NCBI RefSeq assembly: GCF_003609975.1
Contig: NZ_AP018400.1
Coordinates: 1,686,501 to 1,750,500, forward strand
Direction of reading: 5' to 3'
DNA: 64,000 nucleotides
From: Streptococcus ruminantium
GTDB lineage: Bacteria; Bacillota; Bacilli; Lactobacillales; Streptococcaceae
Made by a program: the position numbers and the translations under genes. This document shows, in pieces, positions 33,539-42,112 of this stretch (within the stretch, counting starts at the first letter, position 1; every line of letters starts with the position of its first letter). The notes under the pieces are model-generated. The model worked only from the letters and a program-made list of their open reading frames with translations, was not told the origin of the DNA and did no database searches.

Positions 33539-33653
33539 TAAGATACCAAGACCGCACAGAAAAACCAAAATGTTAGAAACCTTCTTTGGATAACCTACAT
33601 CCAAGGAGAGGTAGCTAGATTTCAGACTTTCCGGTCAAGTTCCATTCCTTTCT
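33539..33653 (-). repeat. SD-to-start structured insert, pdhB copy
   Basis: Minus strand: AGAAAGGA (33646-33653), ATGGAACTT, GACCG at the left; CGGTC then TTGGTATCTTA at the right, 3 nt before the pdhB ATG. GACCG/CGGTC pair perfectly. Confidence 0.62.
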
Positions 33654-34003
33654 TCTATTTCTTTAGAACTGTACAATGATTGCTTATCTGCAATAGAGCA
33701 ATGATAATTTCGGACACTCCGCTTATTACTAGGCGTCCTTTTACTGCTTTATGTACTTACGACACAGAGAATGCTCAGCCAATATTGCTGAATAGTCGAA
33801 ATTTGTGAGATAAGTAGGTATGAACTTCCTCATGTACTAGCGCACTGTGTCAGTTCCCTATTTTTCAGTCGTTTTTACGACCTCACAACTTAACATTCTA
33901 CTTGAACTAAGGACCATGCGAAAAAGATAAATCAGCAGGTAATCTCAATTTTCTTGGCTGATTTTCTATTTTCGCTGTGTCCTCTTAACGTTCTCGTTAC
34001 TTA
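33654..34003 (-). repeat. Repeat-derived sequence filling the rest of the pdhA-pdhB gap
   Basis: The segment begins at the pdhA stop codon. Its first 40 nt (minus strand, CACAGCGAAAATAGAAAATC) resemble the start of the infB-rbfA element (GGCAGAGAAAATAGAAAACC), and AGTTCAAGTAGAATGTTAAG resembles AGTTCAAACAGAAAGATAAG there. A short perfect hairpin, GTCGTAAAAACGAC, is present near 33870. No gene or promoter is evident. Confidence 0.5.
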
Positions 34004-34969
34004 ATCCACAAACACGTCTTCGTAGGCTACTGAGATGTCTGGATCTGGACTTTCTTGTGCGAATTTAACAGATGCTTCTACTTGTTCTGCTACTTGTACT
34101 TCGATAGCATCCAATTCTTCATGGCTTGCAATCCCATTGTCTGTCAAATACTTACGATATTTCTTAAGCGGATCTTTTGCTTTCCACTCATTTACTTCTT
34201 CTTTCGTACGGTAAACACCCGCATCCGCTGTTGAGTGACCAAACCAGCGATATGACTCAACCTCTACCATAGCTGGACCATTCCCTGCACGTACGTATTC
34301 GATCACTTCTTGCATTTTTTCATAAACCGCAACAACATCATTTCCATCTTCAATATAATGACCTGGCATACCATAAGCGGCTGCACGAAGATAAAGGTGT
34401 GGAATTTTTGTGGAATAAGAAATATCTGTTGAGATACCGTAGCGGTTGTTAGTAATGAAGAAGATAACTGGCAAGTTCCAAACCGCTGCCAAGTTCATTG
34501 ATTCATGGAATGACCCTTCATTAGTCGCTGAGTCACCTGAGAAGGCAATAACGATATTATCTGTTCCAAGATACTTTTGTGTTAAAGCTGCACCAACAGC
34601 TAAAGCATATCCACCACCTACAATACCATTTGAACCGAAGTTTCCTTTTTCAACGTTTGCCAAGTGCATAGAACCGCCACGTCCTTTAGACGTACCGGTC
34701 GCTTTACCAGCAAGCTCAGCCATCATTCCATTGATGTCGATTCCCTTAGCGATAACATGTCCATGTCCACGGTGGTGCGAGAAGATGATGTCTTGGTCTG
34801 TCAAACCAGCAATTGGACCTACAGCGGCAGCCTCTTCCCCAACTGAGAAGTGAGTCATACCTTGTACAAAGCCACGGCGTACTAGCTTATTTAATTTCAT
34901 ATCAACATCACGAATCTGTTGCATTTTCAAGAACATATCCAAGTGCTGTTCTTTTGAGATAGATACCAT
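34001..34969 (-). CDS. pdhA: Pyruvate dehydrogenase E1 component, alpha subunit
   Basis: 322 residues from the ATG at 34969 (MVSISKEQHLDMFLKMQQIR), which has TGGAGGAAATT upstream; the in-frame extension to 35014 lies in the leader. The thiamine-diphosphate motif runs from GDSATNEGSFHESMN to FFITNN (about 155-190), with HHRGHGHVIAKG and the phosphorylation-loop-like RWFGHSTADAG present. It is the first gene of pdhABC-lpd and the only one with a normal Shine-Dalgarno. A promoter lies about 35 bp before it, with Rex-like half-sites further upstream. Confidence 0.96.
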   Translation of the reverse strand: MVSISKEQHLDMFLKMQQIRDVDMKLNKLVRRGFVQGMTHFSVGEEAAAVGPIAGLTDQDIIFSHHRGHGHVIAKGIDINGMMAELAGKATGTSKGRGGSMHLANVEKGNFGSNGIVGGGYALAVGAALTQKYLGTDNIVIAFSGDSATNEGSFHESMNLAAVWNLPVIFFITNNRYGISTDISYSTKIPHLYLRAAAYGMPGHYIEDGNDVVAVYEKMQEVIEYVRAGNGPAMVEVESYRWFGHSTADAGVYRTKEEVNEWKAKDPLKKYRKYLTDNGIASHEELDAIEVQVAEQVEASVKFAQESPDPDISVAYEDVFVD

Positions 34970-35002
34970 AATTTCCTCCAAAGGTTTTTCTCTTTCTGTA
35001 CT

Positions 35003-35031
35003 ATGATAGACCAATATTTCACAAATGGCAA
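35003..35031 (-). promoter_or_regulatory. pdh operon promoter
   Basis: Minus strand: -35 TTGCCA (35026-35031), 17-bp spacer, -10 TATCAT (35003-35008). Confidence 0.75.
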
Positions 35032-35080
35032 ATAATTGAACCGTTTTCTTTTTACAGAAACTTTCGTGAAAACCCTGATT

Positions 35081-35098
35081 TCGTGCGTTTTTTCACAA
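35081..35098. promoter_or_regulatory. Candidate Rex (redox) operator upstream of pdhA
   Basis: TCGTGCGTTTTTTCACAA matches the Rex palindrome TTGTGAANNNNTTCACAA except at three positions of one half. Further TTGTGAAA half-sites on the minus strand lie in the promoter spacer and near 35135. Rex control of pdh is known in some streptococci; the site itself is a guess from sequence. Confidence 0.4.
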
Positions 35099-35157
35099 AT
35101 TGACAAAATGTATCCTTTGCTGATTTGATTGTTATTTCACAAACTTTCAATAGTAGC

Positions 35158-35186
35158 TTGCATGCCTATTTCTTTTCTGTTAATAT
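35158..35186 (+). promoter_or_regulatory. Promoter of the TRIC-like channel gene
   Basis: -35 TTGCAT (35158-35163), 17-bp spacer, -10 TAATAT (35181-35186); the ATG with ACGGAGG follows at 35203. Confidence 0.6.
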
Positions 35187-35202
35187 AAGTACGGAGGTTC
35201 TT

Positions 35203-35874
35203 ATGGAGTTTGATCTATTTCTTATGATTTGCAATTATATCGGAACTATCGCTTTTGCTGTCTCTGGAGCTGTCAAGGGGATTAAGAAAAAATTAGATAT
35301 TTTTGGTATTAGCCTGCTCAGCGTCATCACAGCTGTCGGAGGAGGAATTATCCGTGATACCATAGCTAATCGCATCCCTACTGCTTTGACCGATCCTGCT
35401 GCCATCTATTTGTCCATTGGAGTAGCCATTATCATGTATATCATCGTCATCAACCTAAAACAGGATAAGCCCTTAGATAAGCGAAGGCTTCACCTTCTAT
35501 CTCAGATCAATCTTATCTTCGATGCTATCGGCCTTGCCATTTTCGCACTCATTGGAGCTAGCACCGGAGTTGCACTTCAGCTAAATGCAATGACTAGTGG
35601 TATCCTTGCCGTCCTAACTGGAGTTGGCGGTGGTATTGCTCGAGACCTACTCGTCAACGAAACACCAATCGTTCTCAAAGAAGATGTCTATGCAGTTCTC
35701 ACTCTCTTTTCAGGAATTCTCTATCACCTGTGTGTTGTGAATTGGCATTTACCACAAATTCCAACCTTTATCAGTATCTTTATGATCGCCTTGATCATTC
35801 GTCTCCTGGTAATAAAATACAAGGTTAACCTCCCAAATATGGAAAGCAAACGAAAAGGTGGAACACAGTTCTAG
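35203..35874 (+). CDS. TRIC-family (UPF0126/YadS) cation channel protein
   Basis: 223 residues from the ATG at 35203 (Shine-Dalgarno CGGAGGTTC); the in-frame extension from 35125 has no Shine-Dalgarno. It contains two homologous halves, each with three helices and a glycine-rich GGG loop: VTAVGGGIIRDTIANRIP and LTGVGGGIARDLLVNETP. This is the signature of bacterial trimeric intracellular cation channel homologues. The TRIC name derives from structural studies of prokaryotic members; a K+ or monovalent cation role is family inference. Monocistronic, with a shared terminator downstream. Confidence 0.88.
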   Translation: MEFDLFLMICNYIGTIAFAVSGAVKGIKKKLDIFGISLLSVITAVGGGIIRDTIANRIPTALTDPAAIYLSIGVAIIMYIIVINLKQDKPLDKRRLHLLSQINLIFDAIGLAIFALIGASTGVALQLNAMTSGILAVLTGVGGGIARDLLVNETPIVLKEDVYAVLTLFSGILYHLCVVNWHLPQIPTFISIFMIALIIRLLVIKYKVNLPNMESKRKGGTQF

Positions 35875-35999
35875 ATTCAGGCTGAAGAACAGTTCCTTTC
35901 AGCTAGGAGTTTCATTCTTTTTGCAAACAATAAATACTTTACAAACCAATAATCGGGAGTCGTCCTCGTTTTTGATTCCCAACTACAATAAAGCAAAAT

Positions 36000-36034
36000 T
36001 AAGAAAGTCGAATGTTTCCATCCGACTTTTTTTC
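36000..36034. terminator. Bidirectional terminator between TRIC gene and rbfA
   Basis: AAAGTCGAATG TTTC CATCCGACTTTTTTT: stem with one mismatch. T runs on the plus side and an A run on the other make it usable by both convergent genes. Confidence 0.78.
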
Positions 36035-36037
36035 ATT

Positions 36038-36391
36038 TTAATCTTTCTGTTCAAGAGCGCGCAACATTTGATCGATTTTGTTACCATACTCAATTGATTG
36101 ATCTTTTTCAAAGACCAAATCAGGAATTTTATAGAGGGTCAATTTGCGCCCCAATTCACGTTTAATTGTTCCAGTTGCTTTTTCCAGACCAGTTTGTGCT
36201 TTTTGATTGTCTGAAGCCAAGCTGCTCATAATCGTGTAGTAGACCTTGGCCATCGACAAATCACCAACCATCTGTACATCTGTAATCGTCACACCTTGCA
36301 CACGGGGATCACGAACTTTTTTTTGCAAAATCTCATTGACTTCACGCTTAATTTCCATACCCACACGATCTGTACGAAAATGATTTGCCAT
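36038..36391 (-). CDS. rbfA: 30S ribosome-binding factor RbfA
   Basis: 117 residues, normal RbfA size. The KH-like fold is marked by [22 protein letters not shown] and [11 protein letters not shown]. RbfA binds the 5' helix of 16S rRNA in late 30S maturation. Last gene of rimP-nusA-ylxR-ylxQ-infB-rbfA. The start has a good Shine-Dalgarno (AGAAAGGAG, 5 nt), placed after rather than before the repeat element that fills the 220-bp gap to infB. Confidence 0.96.
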   Translation of the reverse strand: MANHFRTDRVGMEIKREVNEILQKKVRDPRVQGVTITDVQMVGDLSMAKVYYTIMSSLASDNQKAQTGLEKATGTIKRELGRKLTLYKIPDLVFEKDQSIEYGNKIDQMLRALEQKD

Positions 36392-36410
36392 AGGAACTCC
36401 TTTCTAAATT

Positions 36411-36614
36411 CAAGATGCAAGGACATCAAGGAGAGTAAGGAAAAATAAGAAAACTAACAAAGGCTCTGTAACAGCAAGCTTCCATATTTTTTACCAACAT
36501 CTCAGCTTATCTTTCTGTTTGAACTAGATGCAGGAAAAGGAGGCCCCTTCCTGTACTTGGTGACAAAATATCGGTTTTCTATTTTCTCTGCCTACCTTAG
36601 ATCTTTGTATCTTA
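36411..36614 (-). repeat. Intercistronic repeat element between infB and rbfA
   Basis: Bounded by TAAGATACAAAGATC at the infB stop codon (the TAA stop is part of the motif) and by CTTGCATCTTGA at the other end; these are imperfect inverted repeats of the CTTTGTATCTTA motif seen before other genes. Inside are the AGAAAATAGAAAACC and AGTTCAAACAGAAAGATAAG stretches shared with the pdhA-pdhB gap. Length about 204 bp, no gene. Confidence 0.6.
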
Positions 36615-39404
36615 TTTCTTAATTTCTTCCATGATATACGCTTCAATCGTATCATCAATCTTCAAGTCATTGTAATTCTCAATCATGAGACCACCCTCTT
36701 GGGCATTTCCAACTTCTTTCACATCATCCTTATAATGTTTCAAGCTAGCCAGTTTTCCATCAAAGAGTACTACACTATCACGGATAACACGAACATTGGA
36801 GTCTCGGGTAACCTTACCACGTACGACCATAAAACCACCGATTGTACCGACTTTAGACACTTTGAAGATTTCACGAATAATCGCTTCACCGATAATCTTT
36901 TCTTCGTATTCCGGATCAAGCATCCCTTTCATGGCATCCTCCATCTCCTCAATCACCTTGTAGATAATACTGTGGAGACGTACCTCAACGTCATCGGCTT
37001 CAGCTTGCTGACGAGCTTCTGGAGTAGGACGAACGTTGAAACCAATAACAAGAGCATTTGATGCTTCAGCTAGAGTGATATCCGATTCATTGATTGCACC
37101 TACAGCAGAGTGCACAATATTGACACGGACACCTTCTACCTCAATCTTTTGAAGGGAAGATGCAAGAGCTTCAACTGAACCTTGGACGTCTGCTTTTATA
37201 ATCACATTAACAGATTTAACTTCACCAGCTTTAAGAGTATCAAAGAGGTTCTCAAGACTAACACGTTGAGTTGCTTGGCGTTGTTTAAGAAGAGCACGTT
37301 TAGCACGTTCTTCACCAGCCGCACGAGCAGATTTCTCATCCTCGTAAACCGCAAAATGGTCTCCGGCCATCGGTGTTTCGTTCAAACCAGTGATAGATAC
37401 CGGAGTAGAGGGACCAGCCACTTTGACACGACGACCGAGGTCATTCGTCATAGCACGGACACGACCAAAGGTATTACCAACAACGATTGGATCTTGAACA
37501 TTTAGAGTACCTTGTTGAACAAGGAGAGTCGCAACCGCACCTTTCCCCTTATCCAGATGCGCTTCAATAACTGTACCGATAGCACGAACAGTTGGATCTG
37601 CTTTGAGTTCCTGGATCTCAGCTACAAGAAGAACTGTCTCCAAAAGCTCATCAATATTTTGGTTGAATTTAGCTGAGATTTCTACAAACTCAGATTCACC
37701 GCCCCAAGCCGTAGAGATAACTCCATGCTCAGCCAACTCACCGATAACGCGCTCTGGATTGGCACCTGGTTTATCAATTTTGTTGATTGCAACAATAATT
37801 GGAACATTGGCTGCTTTTGAATGGTTGATCGCTTCAATCGTTTGAGGCATAACACCATCATCTGCGGCAACAACAAGAATGGTCAAGTCGGTAACAGACG
37901 CACCACGTGCACGCATGGAAGTGAAGGCCGCATGTCCAGGGGTATCCAAGAAAGTAATCTTCTTGCCAGCTTCCTCAATCTGGTAGGCACCGATATGCTG
38001 CGTGATTCCCCCAGCTTCTCCTGTTGCAACACGAGAATTACGAAGAGTGTCCAAGAGGGTTGTTTTCCCATGGTCAACGTGTCCCATGATGGTCACAACC
38101 GGTGGACGTTCTGTCATTTCCTCTTCATTGAGGTATCCCTCTTCTACGAAGAAACGCTCAATATCTGCATTGTCTACTTCCACTTTTTCCTTAGCTTCAA
38201 TACCATAATCCACCATAAGCAGTTCAATAGTATCTCCATCGAGAGACTGATTTTGTGTCGCCATAACCCCCATAAGGAAGAGTTTTTTCACAATTTCTGC
38301 TGGTTCTCGCTTAATCCGTTTTGCAATCTCAGCAACGGTCATACCAGCTGTGTATTCAAACTCTGTTGGCAACTCATGGAACTTGCGTTCTGTGACAGGC
38401 TTAGCAGGCTGGTTGTTCCTGCCTTTTTTATTTTTCTTATTGTTATTCCAGTTACTTGTTCTTTGATTTCTCACTTGATTTTGACTATTTCGATTTCTTT
38501 GTTGTTTTCTTGGACCATCTTCTTCGTCACTATTAAAGTCACGTTTCTTATCAGGTCGAGCTTGTTTCTTACGACGTGTATCTACAGCAGTTTCTGCTAC
38601 TTGCTCCGGTACCGATGTGGCAATAGTAGGCTTAACAAATGGCTTAGTTTCTACAACCGGTTCTTCAAACTTGATTTCCTTTGGCTTCTTAGGCTGTTTT
38701 TTTGCCTCCTGAGCCTGACGGAAACGCTCCTCACTAGTACGAGCATACTCAGCATTTTGCTCTGCCTTCAAAGCAGCCGCACGTGCCTTGAAGTCAATCT
38801 TCGGCATTGCAGCTCTAACTTCTTCTTGACGACCAAAACTACCGTTTTTGCCAGAGCGACTATCTTGACGACGATTATCACGGCCATCACGACGATCGCT
38901 AAAGCGATTATTCTTTCGCTCTTCTGAGCGCCGATCGCGACGTTCATTTCGCTCATGATTTGGGTGGCCTTGACCACTTTGGCGGTTATCCCGGCGCTCC
39001 TGGCCAACTTTAGCCTGACCTTGTCTCTGATTTCGCTTAGCTGCCTGCTCTTTAGCACGCGCTTCACGTTCAGCTTTAAAATTGCGACTCTGTGGACGAT
39101 GCGGTGCCGGTTGATCTACAGTTGCCTTTACTTCCTCTTTAACTGTTGGTTGTGGCTCAACTACTTTTTCAACCTTAGCTGTCTCTGCTTTCGGACTTTC
39201 TACAGACCGCTCAACTTTACCACTTACTTCCACAGACTTCGTTGTCCTTGATGAAAAACTTTCAGCAAGACGCTTGGCACTTGCAGCATCCACACTTGAA
39301 GCATGGCTTTTTACATCAAACCCTAATTCCTGAGCCTTCGCAACAACTTCCTTACTGCTTACGCCCAATTCACGGGCAATTTCATTCAATCTCTTCTTAG
39401 ACAA
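36612..39404 (-). CDS. infB: Translation initiation factor IF-2
   Basis: 930 residues. A long, charged, low-complexity N-terminal region (about 60-340, rich in Arg, Glu, Gln and Asn) follows the first IF2_N module ([20 protein letters not shown]). The second IF2_N module (about 345-400) precedes the GTPase domain with [17 protein letters not shown] and [10 protein letters not shown]-terminal domains bind initiator tRNA ([10 protein letters not shown] region). IF-2 joins fMet-tRNA and subunits. The stop codon lies within a repeat end. Shine-Dalgarno AGGAGGAC upstream, 20 bp after ylxQ. Confidence 0.98.
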   Translation of the reverse strand: MSKKRLNEIARELGVSSKEVVAKAQELGFDVKSHASSVDAASAKRLAESFSSRTTKSVEVSGKVERSVESPKAETAKVEKVVEPQPTVKEEVKATVDQPAPHRPQSRNFKAEREARAKEQAAKRNQRQGQAKVGQERRDNRQSGQGHPNHERNERRDRRSEERKNNRFSDRRDGRDNRRQDSRSGKNGSFGRQEEVRAAMPKIDFKARAAALKAEQNAEYARTSEERFRQAQEAKKQPKKPKEIKFEEPVVETKPFVKPTIATSVPEQVAETAVDTRRKKQARPDKKRDFNSDEEDGPRKQQRNRNSQNQVRNQRTSNWNNNKKNKKGRNNQPAKPVTERKFHELPTEFEYTAGMTVAEIAKRIKREPAEIVKKLFLMGVMATQNQSLDGDTIELLMVDYGIEAKEKVEVDNADIERFFVEEGYLNEEEMTERPPVVTIMGHVDHGKTTLLDTLRNSRVATGEAGGITQHIGAYQIEEAGKKITFLDTPGHAAFTSMRARGASVTDLTILVVAADDGVMPQTIEAINHSKAANVPIIVAINKIDKPGANPERVIGELAEHGVISTAWGGESEFVEISAKFNQNIDELLETVLLVAEIQELKADPTVRAIGTVIEAHLDKGKGAVATLLVQQGTLNVQDPIVVGNTFGRVRAMTNDLGRRVKVAGPSTPVSITGLNETPMAGDHFAVYEDEKSARAAGEERAKRALLKQRQATQRVSLENLFDTLKAGEVKSVNVIIKADVQGSVEALASSLQKIEVEGVRVNIVHSAVGAINESDITLAEASNALVIGFNVRPTPEARQQAEADDVEVRLHSIIYKVIEEMEDAMKGMLDPEYEEKIIGEAIIREIFKVSKVGTIGGFMVVRGKVTRDSNVRVIRDSVVLFDGKLASLKHYKDDVKEVGNAQEGGLMIENYNDLKIDDTIEAYIMEEIKK

Positions 39405-39424
39405 TATCTTGTCCTCCTGTTCTA

Positions 39425-39730
39425 TTACATAATAGACCTCATCTTCTTTGTAAATCCAGCGTCTGTCACCGCAAGGACTTTTCTGGCCTTACCGACAGCT
39501 GCACTCAATTCCAGCGTTGAAAACACTGTTACAACTTCTACTTGATAGGTATAACTTTTATCTGTCACTTTTTTGCTTAAATTTACTGCGGCATCATTGG
39601 CCAAGAAAACCAATTTTGCCTGTCCTTTTTGAATGGCCTCAACAACCAATTCTTCACCTGAAATCAGGCGACCAGCTCTTTGAGCCAAACCTATTAAATT
39701 TAAGATTTTCTGTTTCTTATTCGAGTCCAA
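39425..39730 (-). CDS. ylxQ: YlxQ, L7Ae-family RNA-binding protein
   Basis: 101 residues when started at the TTG at 39730 ([20 protein letters not shown]), preceded by AAGAGGAGAG at 5-6 nt; a further in-frame upstream start at 39766 lies deep inside ylxR and is less likely. The L7Ae/L30e/S12e fold is shown by [21 protein letters not shown] (partly quoted) and [11 protein letters not shown]. Such proteins bind kink-turn RNA; the Bacillus relatives are YlxQ/RplGA. It overlaps the 3' end of ylxR by 14 bp, indicating coupling. Exact role is unsettled. Confidence 0.85.
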   Translation of the reverse strand: MDSNKKQKILNLIGLAQRAGRLISGEELVVEAIQKGQAKLVFLANDAAVNLSKKVTDKSYTYQVEVVTVFSTLELSAAVGKARKVLAVTDAGFTKKMRSIM

Positions 39731-40013
39731 GTTCTCTCCTCTTGACCTTATGTTCAACATAGGCAATCAGTTCATCATAGAACTCTTCCGCCACTTCCAT
39801 GCTAAATGAACGATTAAAGACATGTCGTTTTTTAGCCTGAGCTGCCTCATCATTATCAAGCTTGATATAAGCTCCACGACCATTGGCCTTGCCCGTTGGG
39901 TCGATGAAAACTTGACCTTCTTTATTCTTTACAATGCGGAGCAAATCCCGTTTGTCGATGATTTCACCGGACACCACAGACTTGCGCAAGGGTATTTTTC
40001 TAGCTTTTGCCAT
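39717..40013 (-). CDS. rnpM: YlxR/RnpM, DUF448 RNA-binding protein
   Basis: 98 residues. The DUF448 family fold with IPLRKSVVSGE, the DKRDLLRIVKNKEGQVFIDPTG region and the GRGAYIKLD motif (about 44-53). In Bacillus this protein binds RNase P RNA and modulates its activity, hence RnpM. It lies between nusA and the L7Ae gene in the conserved nusA-infB operon. The C-terminus overlaps ylxQ. Shine-Dalgarno AAAGGAGCGACC. Confidence 0.93.
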   Translation of the reverse strand: MAKARKIPLRKSVVSGEIIDKRDLLRIVKNKEGQVFIDPTGKANGRGAYIKLDNDEAAQAKKRHVFNRSFSMEVAEEFYDELIAYVEHKVKRRELGLE

Positions 40014-40029
40014 GGTCGCTCCTTTTGCT

Positions 40030-41172
40030 TTATTCTTGTTCTTCAGCAGCTTCTTCTACAACTTCTTCTGTCGCATACTGGGCCGCCTCAAATGCCTCGT
40101 ATTCTGAAGCAGACTTAATATCAATCCGGAAACCAGTCAAGTGTGCAGCCAAGCGAACATTCTGACCACGACGACCAATTGCCAAGGATAATTTATCATC
40201 TGGTACAACAACCGTCGCATGCTTGCCATCTTCTGTATCAAACAATACTTGATCCACCTCAGCTGGCGCAAGAGCATTGTAGATGAATTCTGCTTCATCT
40301 GCCACCCACTCGATGACATCAATATTTTCCTCTGTCGGAATCATACGATCGCTCTTAGCGTCATAGCGAGCTGGATGAAATTTATTGGTAATCTTCTTAA
40401 TGTTTGATCCGCCACGCCCAACGATTGTACCGATGGCATCAACGTTGGGGTTATGGCTACGCACAGCTACCTTTGTGCGGTCACCTGCTTCACGCGCCAC
40501 ACTCATGATCTCAACAGTTCCATCGTACACTTCAGGAATTTCCTGTTCCATGAGACGCTTAATCATTTCAGGATGGCTGCGGCTTACAAAAACGTTAACT
40601 CCGCGACCATTGTCTTCCACTTTGTAAACATACACATCAATCCGATCATGAGATTGAAAAACCTCACCTGGAATCTGATCTTGTTTTGATAACTGGGCTT
40701 CAATCGTACCAAGATTAACATAGATGAAACGATTGTCAAAACGTTCCACTGTTCCAGACATGATTTCATTTTCATGCTGCTTGTAGGTATTGAAGGTTAT
40801 AGCACGTTTTTGTTTGCGCATTTTTTCCATAATGGTTTGCTTCGCTGACTGAGCAGCAACGCGACCAAATTCGGCTGGATCTTCTGGGAATTTAATTTTG
40901 TCGCCCATTTCATACGCTGACGAAATAGCCAAGGCATCTTTTAGGCTGATTTCTAAACGGCTGTCGAACACCTCGTCTACCACTTCACGCACTGTAAACA
41001 CATGAAAATCACCCTTTTTCTCGTCAAATTCAATCACTGCTGACTCTGCTTGACCATAGCGACGCTTGTAGGCTGAACGAAGAGACTCTGTCACAGCTTC
41101 GATGATGTCTGCTTTGTTAATCCCCATGTCTTCCTCTAAAATACGGAAGGCTTCTAGCATTTCTTTACTCAT
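40030..41172 (-). CDS. nusA: Transcription termination/antitermination factor NusA
   Basis: 380 residues, the short firmicute form. N-terminal RNA-polymerase-binding domain (about 1-125), S1 domain (about 130-200, SGTVERFDNRFIYVNLG) and two KH domains (about 205-345, with VGRGGSNIKKITN and IGRRGQNVRLAAHLTG). An acidic tail (EEVVEEAAEEQE) replaces the C-terminal repeats of proteobacterial NusA. It modulates pausing, termination and antitermination. Second gene of the rimP operon, 80 bp after rimP, with Shine-Dalgarno AAAGGAAAG. Confidence 0.97.
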   Translation of the reverse strand: MSKEMLEAFRILEEDMGINKADIIEAVTESLRSAYKRRYGQAESAVIEFDEKKGDFHVFTVREVVDEVFDSRLEISLKDALAISSAYEMGDKIKFPEDPAEFGRVAAQSAKQTIMEKMRKQKRAITFNTYKQHENEIMSGTVERFDNRFIYVNLGTIEAQLSKQDQIPGEVFQSHDRIDVYVYKVEDNGRGVNVFVSRSHPEMIKRLMEQEIPEVYDGTVEIMSVAREAGDRTKVAVRSHNPNVDAIGTIVGRGGSNIKKITNKFHPARYDAKSDRMIPTEENIDVIEWVADEAEFIYNALAPAEVDQVLFDTEDGKHATVVVPDDKLSLAIGRRGQNVRLAAHLTGFRIDIKSASEYEAFEAAQYATEEVVEEAAEEQE

Positions 41173-41251
41173 GATACTTTCCTTTTGCTTCCAAAAGGTC
41201 CTTTCTTAAAATCTTATATCTGCTCTATTAGACACTGACTGTCAAAGACTA

Positions 41252-41722
41252 CTACACTTTCACGGCCAAACGAGCCTTAGCCACTGTTTGGTAAGGAATA
41301 GCAACTTCCTTCTTACGAGTTCTATCCATGTATTCCATAAGCAGAACATTTCCATCAAAGGACAGGAGGGTTCCTTCAAAAACCTTGACCTTATCAATAG
41401 CTTGATAAAGTTTGACATGGATGTACTTCCCAACCGCCTGTTCAAGAGCAACCACCGTTTTCAAAGGACGCTCCAATCCTGGACTGGTTACCTCCAACAT
41501 GTACTGCTCTGGGAATGGATCTGGTTTTATAGTATCCAAAATAGGACTGATCATTTCTGACAAATCTGCCGTGTCTTGGAGAGAAATTCCTCCTTCTTTA
41601 TCTACAAAAATGGATAAGACATAATCACCACCCATTTTGCCATATTCCACATCAACCAATTCATAAGGTGCCTGAATAGCAGGAATAATCGCTTCTGTGA
41701 CTAAATCAATAATAGATGACAT
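41252..41722 (-). CDS. rimP: Ribosome maturation factor RimP
   Basis: 156 residues from the ATG at 41722 ([19 protein letters not shown]), 5 nt after AGGAGG; a GTG two codons earlier would sit on the Shine-Dalgarno. The two RimP domains are visible: N-terminal alpha/beta ([31 protein letters not shown]) and C-terminal SH3-like barrel ([27 protein letters not shown], partly quoted). It assists 30S head assembly with S9/S10/S14 proteins. First gene of the nusA-infB operon; its promoter and a leader hairpin lie 170-250 bp upstream. Confidence 0.96.
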   Translation of the reverse strand: MSSIIDLVTEAIIPAIQAPYELVDVEYGKMGGDYVLSIFVDKEGGISLQDTADLSEMISPILDTIKPDPFPEQYMLEVTSPGLERPLKTVVALEQAVGKYIHVKLYQAIDKVKVFEGTLLSFDGNVLLMEYMDRTRKKEVAIPYQTVAKARLAVKV

Positions 41723-41895
41723 AAACACCTCCTCATTCTATCATCTTGTTAAACAAGGTAATCCATCAATACTTCAACAAATATAATGATTGCTGCTCCC
41801 AGATAGTTAGAACTAACCTACAAATCATCTTATTTGACCTGTATCCCCATACGGAAATAATCACCTCAACAGAATAAAATCAATGTATAGGGAAA

Positions 41896-41916
41896 GGGTT
41901 GACTTAACGCCAACCC
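41896..41916 (-). promoter_or_regulatory. Leader hairpin of the rimP-nusA-infB operon
   Basis: Minus strand: GGGTTG GCGTTAAGT CAACCC, within about 35-55 nt of the predicted transcript start. It is flanked by GGGG and CCTTTCCC, lacks a clean T run and sits about 170 nt before rimP. The rest of 41723-41895 contains nothing I recognise. Confidence 0.5.
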
Positions 41917-41940
41917 CCTTTTCTCATTATTACTTTTTTT

Positions 41941-41969
41941 ATTCTAGCATATTTAGTTTTGTTTGTAAA
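41941..41969 (-). promoter_or_regulatory. rimP-nusA-infB operon promoter
   Basis: Minus strand: -35 TTTACA (41964-41969), 17-bp spacer, -10 TAGAAT (41941-41946). Confidence 0.75.
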
Positions 41970-42077
41970 GGAAAACGATGTAAAAGCCTACTAAAAGCAA
42001 CTCACTCCCTAATAAGCGCACACCAACATTCAAAATTTATCAAAGCAAATCAACAAGATTTTCAAAGAATACAACGC

Positions 42078-42103
42078 AAAAAGGAGCCTATCAAAGCCCC
42101 TTG
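42078..42103 (-). terminator. Terminator after trmB
   Basis: Minus strand: AAGGGGC TTTGATA GGCTCCTTTTT, stem with a G-U pair and trailing Ts, 10 bp after the trmB stop. Confidence 0.75.
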
Positions 42104-42112
42104 CCATCATCA

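Noticed and set aside
33780..33890. Similarity of CACTGTGTC region in the pdhA-pdhB gap to the inside of the MITE-like element at 55060
   Set aside because: The shared words are short and in a different order, so I could not support a common origin.
37821..38927. 368-residue reading frame antisense to infB
   Set aside because: It is the complement of the low-complexity N-terminal half of IF-2; composition is Cys/Phe/Leu-rich noise and no start signal is present.
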